DNA from: CBDAPE01 sp965198325
Lineage (GTDB): Bacteria; Pseudomonadota; Alphaproteobacteria; UBA828; JAPUJA01
Direction: 5' to 3'
DNA: 64,000 bases
Assembly (NCBI GenBank): GCA_965198325.1
Contig: CBDAPE010000019.1
Coordinates: 496,001 to 560,000, forward strand
Shown here in pieces: positions 16,863 to 25,384 of this stretch. The notes below the pieces were generated by a model. It was not told the origin of the DNA and did not search any database. It saw nothing but the letters and a program-made list of their open reading frames with translations. The translations under genes were made by a program, and so were the position numbers. Every line of letters begins with the position of its first letter. Position 1 is the stretch's first letter.

Positions 16863-17888
16863 ATGTCTCTTCGCACCGCGATTCAGTGCCCGGTTTTCGT
16901 TCGCCGCCTACACCGGCTGCATCGCCCGTGCGCCCTCCTGATGCTGCCGCTAATGCTGGTCGCCGCGTGTGCGCCGAGTGTACAGACCGTCGGGCCCTGG
17001 GCCGCGCCGGCCGAACTTGCCGCCGACGGGATAGTCGCGTCGGACGGCACGGTGCTCGGGCTCACGTCTTGGCACCCCGATCCTGGCCCGCCCGGAGCGG
17101 TCATCCTTGCCCTGCACGGGTTCAACAATTACAGCAACGCCTTTGCCGAGCCTGCGGCGCGCTGGGCGGCACAAGGCATCGCGACCTACGCCTACGACCA
17201 GCGCGGATTTGGCACCAGTGAGCCACGCGGGATCTGGGCAGGCGCCGCGACCCTGGCTTCAGACCTGCGTGAGGCCACGGCCCTGGTGGCTGCACGCCAC
17301 CCTGACGCGCCCCTCTATCTGCTGGGCGAGAGCATGGGGGCCGCCATCGTGCTCCGCACCATGGCGGGGGAGACCGCGCCGGAAGGCATCTCAGGGCTCA
17401 TCCTCTCTGCCCCTGCAGTGCAGGGTTGGCGCGTGCTCGACTGGCTCTCCCAGTCCACGCTCTGGCTGGCCGCTCACACCCTGCCCTGGTGGAGCGCCTC
17501 AGGTCGCGGGCTCGATATCGTCGCTTCGGACAATATCGACATGCTCCGTGCACTCGGCCGTGACCCGTTGGTCATCAAGCAAACCCGGATCGACGCGCTC
17601 TACGGTCTGGTCGGACTGATGGATGAGGCTCTCGACGCAGCACCCGGGATCGCAATCCCGACGCTACTGCTCTACGGTAAGAACGATGAGCTGATCGACA
17701 GGTCGGCGATCGATACGCTGGTCAGTACGCTCACCGCGTCCCATCGCGCCCTGCTCTACCCCGCCGGCTATCACATGCTGCTACGCGACCTTCAGGCCGA
17801 TGTCGTGATTGCCGACGTCGCCGCCTGGATCGTAGACCGGGATCAACCCCTGCCCTCGGGCGCCGAATTCACGACCGCCGGACCATGA
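16863..17888 (+). CDS. Alpha/beta-hydrolase lipoprotein (lysophospholipase/monoacylglycerol lipase-like)
   Basis: 341 residues. A lipoprotein signal peptide ends in the lipobox LVAAC at about residue 37, so the mature enzyme is probably membrane-anchored in the periplasm. The Hydrolase_4 fold shows LALHGFNNYSNAF (oxyanion region), AYDQRGFGTSE, the nucleophile elbow GESMG, LLYGKNDELID for the acid, and GYHMLLRD for the histidine. The triad is complete. The likely substrates are lysophospholipids or monoacylglycerols (family knowledge). Its stop overlaps the start of the ABC exporter (ATGA), indicating an operon. Confidence 0.88.
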   Translation: MSLRTAIQCPVFVRRLHRLHRPCALLMLPLMLVAACAPSVQTVGPWAAPAELAADGIVASDGTVLGLTSWHPDPGPPGAVILALHGFNNYSNAFAEPAARWAAQGIATYAYDQRGFGTSEPRGIWAGAATLASDLREATALVAARHPDAPLYLLGESMGAAIVLRTMAGETAPEGISGLILSAPAVQGWRVLDWLSQSTLWLAAHTLPWWSASGRGLDIVASDNIDMLRALGRDPLVIKQTRIDALYGLVGLMDEALDAAPGIAIPTLLLYGKNDELIDRSAIDTLVSTLTASHRALLYPAGYHMLLRDLQADVVIADVAAWIVDRDQPLPSGAEFTTAGP

Positions 17889-19768
17889 CGACGCCAGACA
17901 CCGCTCCTGACCGGCAACCAAGTGCCGCCAAGCGGGAACTGCGCGCATTTCGCGCGCTGCTGCCATATCTCTGGCCAAAGGACGACGCTGAGTTGCGCGG
18001 ACGGGTCGTGCTGGCGCTCATTCTGCTCGCCGCCGCAAAAGGTGTGAACGTCTATATCCCTATCCTGTACAAAAAGGCGGTCGATGCGTTGGGTGGCGAT
18101 ACCGCCGCACTCGGCGGTCTCTCTCCCGAAGCTGCGATTGCGCTCGCCGTGCCGCTCTCGATTCTGTTCGCCTATGGCGGCGCCCGGGTGCTGACGGTCG
18201 CTTTCGCCGAATTGCGCGATGCGATCTTCGCCAAGGTCGCTCAACGAGCGATCCGCGCTGTCGCTCTCAAAGTGTTCCAGCACCTGCATCGTCTGGCCCT
18301 CCGCTACCACCTTGAGCGACAGACTGGCGGCATCAGCCGGGCGATCGAGCGCGGCACCAAGGGCATCGACTTCCTGCTCACTTTTATGCTGTTCAACGTG
18401 CTGCCTACCCTGGTCGAAATCGGACTCGTCTGCGGCATTCTGTGGGCACTCTACGGCGCATGGTTTGCCCTGGTCACCTTCGCGACAATCGCTGTCTACA
18501 TCGCCTTCACCCTGGCGTTTACGGAATGGCGGCTCAAATACCGGCGCGAAATGAACGATATGGACAGCCGCGCCAATTCCCGCGCGATCGATAGCCTGCT
18601 CAACTACGAAACGGTCAAATATTTTGGCAACGAGGACCACGAGGCGGGCCGCTACGACCGGGCGCTTCGGCGCTATGAGCGCGCGGCCGTCTGGAGCAAG
18701 GCGAGCCTGTCGCTGCTCAATATCGGCCAAGGCGTGGTCATCGCTATCGGGCTCACTGGCATCATGATCATGGCGGCCGGCCGGGTGGTCGACGGAACCA
18801 TGACCCTGGGCGATTTCGTGCTCGTCAACACCTACTTGATTCAGCTCTATTTGCCGCTCAACTTCCTGGGCTTCGTCTACCGTGAAATCAAGAACTCGTT
18901 GACCGACATGGATTCGATGTTCGGCATCCTGACGATCGAAGCCGAAATCGAGGACAAGCCAGACGCAGTTTCGCTCGTGCTGGGCCGTGGCGAGGTCGAA
19001 TTCGAGCATGTTGATTTCAGCTATGACGAACGACGGCCCATCTTGAAGGATGTCTCGTTCTCGGTGCCGCCGGGAAAAACTGTGGCTATTGTCGGACCGA
19101 GCGGCGCCGGTAAATCGACCATTTCGCGCCTGTTGTTCCGGTTCTACGACGTTGAGAGCGGCAGCGTCCGGGTCGACGGACAGGATGTGCTCGACGTTAG
19201 CCAGGCAAGCCTGCGTGCAGCGATCGGCATCGTTCCGCAGGACACCGTGATGTTCAACGACACGATCTACTACAACATCGGCTATGGTCGTCCGGGTGCC
19301 TCTCCCGCCGAGATCGAGGAGGCCGCGCGCCTCGCACACATCCACGACTTTGTGATTGGCCTGCCGGACGGCTACGAGACCATGGTCGGCGAACGGGGGC
19401 TCAAGCTTTCGGGTGGCGAAAAGCAACGCGTTGCGATCGCCCGCATGATTCTCAAAGATCCCCGAATAATGCTTTTCGATGAAGCGACGTCAGCCCTCGA
19501 TTCGAAGACGGAAAAGGAAATCCAGGCGAACTTGCGGGAGGTCTCGGAGGATCGGACCACCCTGATCATCGCTCACAGGCTCTCGACAGTCGTCCATGCC
19601 GACGAGATTCTCGTACTCGAACATGGCCAAATCGCGGAGCGGGGAACCCATGCCATGCTGCTCGAAGCGAACGGCCCTTATGCGGCCATGTGGGCGCGTC
19701 AGCAGGAAGTCGACCAACTCAAGCAGACCCTCGATGAGCGGCTTGCTGCGGAATCCGTGGATGACTGA
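17885..19768 (+). CDS. Atm1-type ABC exporter (fused permease/ATPase)
   Basis: 627 residues. An N-terminal six-helix ABC transmembrane domain (~35-345) carries the Atm1 hallmarks FERGTKGIDFLL-like RAIERGTKGIDFLL and LNYETVKYFGNEDHE. The ATPase domain has Walker A GPSGAGKST, signature LSGGEKQR, Walker B IMLFDEATSALD and the H-loop IIAHRLST. Bacterial members export glutathione-linked sulphur species or heavy-metal conjugates and are related to mitochondrial Atm1. The upstream hydrolase overlaps by 4 bp; coupling of the two is unusual and may reflect a shared substrate. Confidence 0.93.
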   Translation: MTTPDTAPDRQPSAAKRELRAFRALLPYLWPKDDAELRGRVVLALILLAAAKGVNVYIPILYKKAVDALGGDTAALGGLSPEAAIALAVPLSILFAYGGARVLTVAFAELRDAIFAKVAQRAIRAVALKVFQHLHRLALRYHLERQTGGISRAIERGTKGIDFLLTFMLFNVLPTLVEIGLVCGILWALYGAWFALVTFATIAVYIAFTLAFTEWRLKYRREMNDMDSRANSRAIDSLLNYETVKYFGNEDHEAGRYDRALRRYERAAVWSKASLSLLNIGQGVVIAIGLTGIMIMAAGRVVDGTMTLGDFVLVNTYLIQLYLPLNFLGFVYREIKNSLTDMDSMFGILTIEAEIEDKPDAVSLVLGRGEVEFEHVDFSYDERRPILKDVSFSVPPGKTVAIVGPSGAGKSTISRLLFRFYDVESGSVRVDGQDVLDVSQASLRAAIGIVPQDTVMFNDTIYYNIGYGRPGASPAEIEEAARLAHIHDFVIGLPDGYETMVGERGLKLSGGEKQRVAIARMILKDPRIMLFDEATSALDSKTEKEIQANLREVSEDRTTLIIAHRLSTVVHADEILVLEHGQIAERGTHAMLLEANGPYAAMWARQQEVDQLKQTLDERLAAESVDD

Positions 19769-19945
19769 GGATTCCGAGTGCTGCTGCCGTGGAACACTAC
19801 CGAATTCTTAACCAATTCCACCGAGACTCCGTAAGCCTTTCAGAGCTGTAATCGCCACGTTGTCCGACGAGTCAACGGTGTCTCGATTGAATGTAGCGCG
19901 CGTGCACGCGCAGGGCCCTGCACGGCAGGCAGAAGAGAGTTGCGA

Positions 19946-21255
19946 ATGACGCCGACCGAAGTCCTTGAAGTCCTCGACAAACACGAGAAATGGCTGAATG
20001 GCCAGCAGGGTGGCATGCCCGCCGACCTCACATTGCGAAACCTGTTTGGCTATCGGTTGCCGCGTATCAGCCTACGCAACGCTAAGCTGACCGGCGTCGA
20101 TTTCGGCGAGTGCGATCTCTCAGATACGGATTTTCGGGAGGCCTACCTGTTCGGGGCAAGCTTTCAGAATGCGAAACTCATTAACGCGGATTTGACGGGC
20201 GCCAACCTACGGGGTGTGTCGCTTCAAGGTGCCGACCTCACGAATGCCCGCCTCGTCGACGCCGATCTTCGGGAAGGTGCGTTGATGCGGTCGACAAAAA
20301 AGCCGAATCGTCGATCATGAAAATCGATCTGATCAACCTAGAGGTCGAGCGCGCTGACCTCACCGGCGCCAATCTGAGCGGCGCCCGTCTCGCCAACGAA
20401 GCCATCGTGCAGTCGGATCTTTCGAATTCCATCCTGCACGGATGCGACTTCACCAACGCTAATCTCAGTCTCACGAATCTCGACAACGTCGATCTGTCGG
20501 ACGCCAATTTCACCAATGCCGATCTGAGCGGGACGTCGCTCGTCGGAGCCAATATGTCTGGCGCCCTGATTACGGGCGCCGATCTTTCGAATTCAGATCT
20601 CTCCGATGCGAACCTGTACGGTCTGGACCTGTCCGGCGCGACTCTCACAGGTGCGACGCTCCGACGGCAGATTGAGAGCGTTCCAAATTCGATTCAGGAA
20701 GCTCTAGCCAGCCATCGCTCGTGGATTGAAAGCCATGGCGCGGAAGGCGCCCGGGCACAGCTTGCAGGAGCCGGCCTGTCCCATCTGGATCTCTCAGAGA
20801 CAAATTTGAGCGGCGCGGACCTTTCCAGTGCGAATTTGCAGGGCGCCTCATTTTGTCGGTGCATGCTCGTCATGGCCGATCTCTCCGGGGCGAACATAAA
20901 AGACGGCGACCTGGATCACGCCGATCTGTCCGGTGTCAACCTAAGCAAGGCCGACGTGTCCGGCGCCAACATGCGCAAGGCGAAATTGAACCCGGCCGAT
21001 ATCCTCGACGCCGAGGAATACCAAACGGGCCGCACCTGACCCGCCAATCTAACGGGGATCAAGGCGCATGGCACGCGTCTGACCGGCGCGTCGTTCCGCG
21101 GTGCGACACTTACTCACGGGGACTTCAGCGGCGCTATTCTCACGGGTGCGGAATTTACGGACGTTGATCTTTCGGACGTCACCGTCGACGGCACACATCT
21201 CGATCAGGGCGAAGACGCGCCATGCCCGAAACCGACGGCCGCAACAGCACGCTGA
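19946..21255 (+). pseudogene. Pentapeptide-repeat protein gene broken by a frameshift and an in-frame stop
   Basis: The first frame (19946-20320) begins with a conserved helix (VLEVLDKHEKWL) and enters A(D/N)LXX repeats. At an A6 run (~20296) the repeat frame changes; 20317-21039 continues the same right-handed beta-helix pattern. A TGA at 21037 stops it, but the same frame goes on with more repeats (ANLTGI, ASFRGA, GDFSGA) to a stop at 21253. One gene of about 435 codons is therefore split in three. Pentapeptide proteins often act as DNA mimics or scaffolds; the function here is unknown. The true end overlaps the next gene's start by 34 bp. There is a 177-bp gap upstream with nothing recognised. 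Confidence 0.8.
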
Positions 21256-23066
21256 AATTGGCCGGACCGGTTCGCCGGCGGTTTTGCGCGCTTGGCGTCC
21301 TCGCCATTCTGCTGGTGGGCTGCCTCTCGTTCATCCCGTCAGGACTGAGTCATGCGGAGCCCGGCGAGGTCACCGAAGGGCTGCTCCATTACACCCGCTA
21401 CGACGATCATCCCAACGTTAAGGTCGTCGCGTTTCGTTTCGATGGCGAAACCTTCGAGCTTGGAAAACAACAACCGATCGCCAGTACACGCGGCGCCGAC
21501 GGAATATTATTCGCACCGGACGGCGACCTGATCGTCGGCGGACAGGGCCAACGCGTCCACAAGATTCGTGCGGACGGCAGTGGCGATCACAGAACGCTTG
21601 ACCTCGATGGCGTGAGCTCGTTTCACGTCAGCCTAGATCCATCCGGTCGGCGTCTCTGGTCGGCGGGCCTACCCGGCAAACTTGCCGAAATTTCGCTGAC
21701 GCCGTTCGGCAGTGCCATTGGACACGCGCTCACGGGCGACGATCTCGAAATCACCCATATCGCGTTCGATGACAACGGCCAGGCGTATTACACAGCGAGC
21801 GATTACCAGGGCCATGGCAGCTTCGGGCAGATCGATCTGGAGAGGTTCGTAACGCGCCGGCTTATTGACGGGCTCGAGGCCGCCCATGGACTAACATTCG
21901 ATGGCTTCACCGGCGATTTTATGCTCTTCGGCGGTAACGAGATCGCGCAAATCGATCCCGACGATCCCTCGGTCGTGAAATCGCGCGTCTCCTTCGCGAC
22001 GAGCTCCCAATTCGACCAAGGCACAACCGACGGCCAAGGCCATCTGTTCGCGGCACACAATGACGGCTACCTCGTCTTCATCGACTACGCGGCGAGCGGG
22101 CGGGTTGAGGATCCGGAGAACTATAGCGCGACGGTGTTCGTCGATTCCCACCTTGACGACATCGCGCCACTATCCGGTCTGGGGGCAGATCCCGCAGCTC
22201 TGTCCGGGGAGACGGACGGCTACCCCGCACAAGGCGATGAGGCGGACGAGCCGTTCCCGATGGCCCTCGCGATGGATGGGGCAGCCTTCCTACTTCTAGC
22301 CGCGACAGCGCTCTTTACGCTCTGGCTCACCCCGGTTCTGGGACTAGCGGCGACGCTGGCGGTGGCGGTGGCGTCCGGTGCGCTGGCCTCCCATCAGGGC
22401 TTGCTTCTCTATCGCACGTTAACGAGAGAGCTGTTTCCGCCGCCGGACGCCGCCACGAGCGGTCTTTCCCTTGCGGTCGGCACTGCGCTCGCTGTGGCGC
22501 TGACACGATTGTTACGACGCCGCGCGTCGATGCCTGCAGCAGGTGCAACCGCCACGCCGAATGTGGGTCAGGACCCGGATGTCGAAACCGATGTGGCGAG
22601 CTGGGAGGAGGACTGGAGCGGTGCCAAAACCCTGCTTGACGGTCTCCGACGGGCCCAGATCGACGATGTCGCCGGTTACCTGAGGGACAACCCCGCCGTG
22701 ATCGAAATGGCGCGAGACGCCGTGCGGCGATCGCTGGACGATGCACCCGGCACCCCAAGTGACACCCCGTCGCTCAAAGAAATCTTCGATCCGAAGGGCG
22801 ACACGAACGTCGACTACTTTGCCGAGTTGCTGATATCGCTCGTCGAAGGAAAGCTCGAAGCGGAGGTCAGTCACTCGAATTGGAGCCGTTTCGGCGAACA
22901 GTCCGTCACGAAAGTCGGCTGCGCAGTTTCCGAGGACCATGCGGACGACTGGTGCCCCGTCGCTCTCTGGGTATCGCGTCGTCGCCGACGCAAACCGATG
23001 GCGATCAAAAGGGCGAAGCGACGCCCCGAAACCGGAGCCGACCCCGCGGTGGTTTCGTCACCTTGA
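21222..23066 (+). CDS. Large membrane protein with beta-propeller-like exported domain, unknown function (614 aa)
   Basis: A signal anchor at ~20-45 (FCALGVLAILLVGCLSFIPS) precedes about 300 residues with repeated short strands reminiscent of a lactonase/beta-propeller fold (ADGILFAPDGDLIVGG, HVSLDPSGRRLW, HGLTFDGFTGDFML). Two or three hydrophobic segments at ~345-430 follow, then a cytoplasmic region of about 180 residues, ending in a basic tail. The layout resembles a sensor with an exported ligand-binding domain, but no kinase or cyclase motif is visible. The stop overlaps the start of the next gene. No family named with confidence. Confidence 0.7.
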   Translation: MPETDGRNSTLKLAGPVRRRFCALGVLAILLVGCLSFIPSGLSHAEPGEVTEGLLHYTRYDDHPNVKVVAFRFDGETFELGKQQPIASTRGADGILFAPDGDLIVGGQGQRVHKIRADGSGDHRTLDLDGVSSFHVSLDPSGRRLWSAGLPGKLAEISLTPFGSAIGHALTGDDLEITHIAFDDNGQAYYTASDYQGHGSFGQIDLERFVTRRLIDGLEAAHGLTFDGFTGDFMLFGGNEIAQIDPDDPSVVKSRVSFATSSQFDQGTTDGQGHLFAAHNDGYLVFIDYAASGRVEDPENYSATVFVDSHLDDIAPLSGLGADPAALSGETDGYPAQGDEADEPFPMALAMDGAAFLLLAATALFTLWLTPVLGLAATLAVAVASGALASHQGLLLYRTLTRELFPPPDAATSGLSLAVGTALAVALTRLLRRRASMPAAGATATPNVGQDPDVETDVASWEEDWSGAKTLLDGLRRAQIDDVAGYLRDNPAVIEMARDAVRRSLDDAPGTPSDTPSLKEIFDPKGDTNVDYFAELLISLVEGKLEAEVSHSNWSRFGEQSVTKVGCAVSEDHADDWCPVALWVSRRRRRKPMAIKRAKRRPETGADPAVVSSP

Positions 23067-23680
23067 GCGAAGATGCGGATCAAGGCTCGACATCGTCGTC
23101 ACGCGTTCCGTCAACGATGACACGGCGCCGCGCCGGGCCGATCGGAAAACTCTTCCGGCGCCCCCATGAAGCCAAAGACAACGACGGCCATTCAGGCGCG
23201 TCGGAAGACGAACAGGTTGATACGACCTCTCTCAAGACGCTACGACGGAAAATGGTCGATCTCGGCGAAGTCATGCAGAAATCCGTGCGCCGTGAAGCGC
23301 GGGCCGCATCGCTGAAACCGCCCTCTGTAAATGTATCGGCAGAGCTCGTTGCCTTCGCCGATCCGAAGCTCGTGAAACGCCTAAATCAGGAACTCATCCG
23401 CCATGCGCTGAGTCGCGCCGGCGGGGCCGCAAATGTGAGCGTTGAGCTGGACAAGCATATGGATTCCGGCGACGAGGTCTTCGGCGTGCGCATCGCGGGC
23501 GCCGAACTTGACTGGACCGACGGCGCCCTCGCGTCGGCACGACAGATCATCCAACATCACGGCGACCATTACCGGACGGAGCGAGACACCGACGGCGTTA
23601 CGCTGTACTTCACACTCGAGCAGAATTCAGACGAATCCAAACGGACCGCAACGTCCGGTTGGCGCATGGCCTCCGGTTAG
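23063..23680 (+). CDS. Hypothetical protein, possibly a degenerate kinase-like ATPase module
   Basis: The frame can start at TTG 23063, overlapping the previous stop (TTGA), or ATG 23117. The basic N-terminus (RRRAGPIGKLFRR) is followed by an alpha-helical linker (LKTLRRKMVDLGEVMQKSV). The final ~110 residues have an order of elements like a histidine-kinase HATPase_c domain: an N-box-like LNQELIRHALSRAGG, alternating strands, a helix ALASARQIIQHHG and a final GVTLYFTLE. The ATP-binding G boxes are missing. Coupling to the membrane protein upstream suggests a joint function. Inference is weak. Confidence 0.5.
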   Translation: MSEDADQGSTSSSRVPSTMTRRRAGPIGKLFRRPHEAKDNDGHSGASEDEQVDTTSLKTLRRKMVDLGEVMQKSVRREARAASLKPPSVNVSAELVAFADPKLVKRLNQELIRHALSRAGGAANVSVELDKHMDSGDEVFGVRIAGAELDWTDGALASARQIIQHHGDHYRTERDTDGVTLYFTLEQNSDESKRTATSGWRMASG

Positions 23681-23736
23681 ACGTCACAAAGAAAAATCGA
23701 CACCACACAATTTGCCAAATAGACCGTCCGGCCCGT

Positions 23737-24129
23737 CTACTCGATAGCCTTCGCCATACCGCGGTAAAGACCGTGGCGCAGATAGCGGACTACGTCCGCC
23801 AACTGCTGGTCGTTGAGGTAGAATTTCCTCGGCGGCATGGGACCGTGTCCCTCGGATATCCTGCGATAGAGCTCTCCATCGCCAAGCGACTCCGCCTTTG
23901 CGACCAGATCGGCGGGCACGAAGCCGATGCCCTGCGCCGCCGGCCCGTCACCTCGCCCGTTCACGTCATGGCAGGTCGAACGGTTCTCGCGGTAAAGCTG
24001 TTCACCGCGCTCGAGCGACGGGAGACCGTCTTGGGCCGATGCGGCCACGGCCAGGGCACCCGCGGCCGCAAAAATCACGACGAGAGCCGCGAACGTCACC
24101 GTCTTTGCAACATGCCGTATGATCAACAT
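23737..24129 (-). CDS. Class I cytochrome c-like protein with altered haem motif (RSTCH)
   Basis: 130 residues from ATG 24129, 8 bp after the stop of the gene upstream. A signal peptide or anchor (VTFAALVVIFAAAGALAVAA) is followed by LYRENRSTCHDVNGRGDGPAA. Homologues have CxxCH here; the first cysteine is Arg (CGT, one transition from TGT), so haem could attach only through one thioether. Downstream GHGPMPPRKF supplies a possible axial Met and the LADVVRYLRHG helix is intact. Likely periplasmic electron transfer if it still binds haem. Cotranscribed with the Met/Gly-rich protein. Confidence 0.8.
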   Translation of the reverse strand: MLIIRHVAKTVTFAALVVIFAAAGALAVAASAQDGLPSLERGEQLYRENRSTCHDVNGRGDGPAAQGIGFVPADLVAKAESLGDGELYRRISEGHGPMPPRKFYLNDQQLADVVRYLRHGLYRGMAKAIE

Positions 24130-24137
24130 GACAGGTC

Positions 24138-24647
24138 CTAATTGACCTGCCACCGCTGACCCGTGCGGCGATCGAACTCGAGACGCTGGACGAGGGAACC
24201 GTCGACCGTGACGATCTCGGCCATGACCGTATAGTCGTCTTTCTCCGTGACCGACCCCAGTTGGAGATTGGGATTGCCGGTGCGGGCGAGGAAGTGATCG
24301 AGCCAGGCAGCAACGTCGTCGCCTGAGTGCTTTTTCCCGGCAGGAACCGGCCAACCGCCCATCATGCCCTTGCCCTGATGCATCATGCCGGAGCCCATCA
24401 TGTCGCCCTGACCCATTGTCATGCCTTGACCCATGCCGTGACCCATCATTCCCGAGCCCATCATGTTGCCCTGGCCCATCATCATGCCGGAGTCGATACT
24501 CTGGCCATAGGGGCAGGCTCCCGCTCCGGCACCCATGCCCTGACCCATCATCGTGCCTTGGCCTTGTTGCTGGGCAAGCGCCATGCCGGAGATCGCGGTC
24601 ACGGCGAGCGCGACAGTCAAGACGGCGAGAATCCTACTCAGGTTCAT
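24138..24647 (-). CDS. Exported Met/Gly/His-rich protein (copper-binding-like)
   Basis: 169 residues. The signal peptide ends near SGMALA. Residues ~30-95 are repeats of MMGQGMM/GSGMM type with scattered His, a composition seen in periplasmic Cu(I)/Ag(I) binding proteins. The C-terminal ~65 residues are ordered (DDVAAWLDHFLARTGNPNL, then strands ending FDRRTGQRWQVN), resembling a PepSY-like fold. ATG 24647 has AAAGGTGAGC upstream. That ribosome site and start are duplicated 19 bp further up (24643-24680). A cytochrome c gene follows after 8 bp. Metal binding is inferred from composition. Confidence 0.7.
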   Translation of the reverse strand: MNLSRILAVLTVALAVTAISGMALAQQQGQGTMMGQGMGAGAGACPYGQSIDSGMMMGQGNMMGSGMMGHGMGQGMTMGQGDMMGSGMMHQGKGMMGGWPVPAGKKHSGDDVAAWLDHFLARTGNPNLQLGSVTEKDDYTVMAEIVTVDGSLVQRLEFDRRTGQRWQVN

Positions 24648-24680
24648 GGCTGCTCACCTTTTTCATGGCTGCTCACCTTT
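24643..24680. repeat. Perfect 19-bp tandem duplication of a ribosome-binding site/start region
   Basis: Units 24643-24661 and 24662-24680 (plus strand TTCATGGCTGCTCACCTTT). On the minus strand each unit contains AAAGGTGAGCAGCC-ATG. The outer copy now opens a 10-codon frame (24666-24634, peptide MKKVSSHEPE) that overlaps the real start at 24647 in another frame. Confidence 0.95.
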
Positions 24681-24778
24681 CCTTGGAAATTTCGTGGGTT
24701 TCGCCCTGAATTTGGGCAAAGCCGTCCCGAGTTGACGCAATTATATCGCCGACGTGCGGGGTGACGCGTTGATCTGGG

Positions 24779-25384
24779 TCAAGCCGGTTTGAGACAAGCG
24801 GCGATGCGGCGATGTAGCTCGGGCACCAACTCAGCCTCGAACCATGGGTTCTTCTTGAGCCAGCCGGTGTTTCGCCAGGACGGGTGAGGCAACGGCAGAT
24901 AGCGGGGGGCGTAATCGCACCAGGCGCGCACGGTCTCGGTCAGGCTCGGCTTCGCGCGACTACCCAGATAGAACTTCTGCGCGTATTGCCCAACGAGCAA
25001 GGTGAGATCGATGTTGGGCAGGTGATTGCCGAGCGGCGGATGCCAGAGGGGTGCGCACTCTTTTCGCGGCGGCAGATCGCCGCCTTTAGAGTCCTGGCCG
25101 GGGAAACAAAATCCCATTGGCACGATGGCGATGCGGGTCCCGTCGTAGAAGACGTCGGGCGTGAGGCCCATCCAGTCGCGCAGGCGCTCGCCGCTGCGAT
25201 CGTCCCACGGTACGCCTGTGGCGTGAACTTTCGTGCCGGGCGCCTGACCGACAATCATTAAACGCGCCGGCTCAGCGGCCCGCAACACCGGGTGCGGCTC
25301 ATGGGGCAAATGCTTTTCGCAGACCCGACAAGCGCGAATGTCCGTAAGCAACTGGGCAAGGGTCTCCCCGGACGCTTCAGGCAT
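24779..25384 (-). CDS. Uracil-DNA glycosylase family protein (family 4/5-like)
   Basis: 201 residues from ATG 25384; the long upstream frame is antisense/offset to the ABC gene and not used. CRVCEKHLPHE near the N-terminus resembles the first Fe-S cysteine pair of family 4 enzymes. The uracil pocket motif is IVGQAPGTKVHATGVPW, and the C-terminal motif is PLPHPSWRNTGW. Such enzymes excise uracil from DNA in base excision repair; activity in this subfamily is less well known. Its start overlaps the end of the ABC ATPase frame by 8 bp, so it is at the end of the peptide-transporter operon. Confidence 0.85.
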   Translation of the reverse strand: MPEASGETLAQLLTDIRACRVCEKHLPHEPHPVLRAAEPARLMIVGQAPGTKVHATGVPWDDRSGERLRDWMGLTPDVFYDGTRIAIVPMGFCFPGQDSKGGDLPPRKECAPLWHPPLGNHLPNIDLTLLVGQYAQKFYLGSRAKPSLTETVRAWCDYAPRYLPLPHPSWRNTGWLKKNPWFEAELVPELHRRIAACLKPA

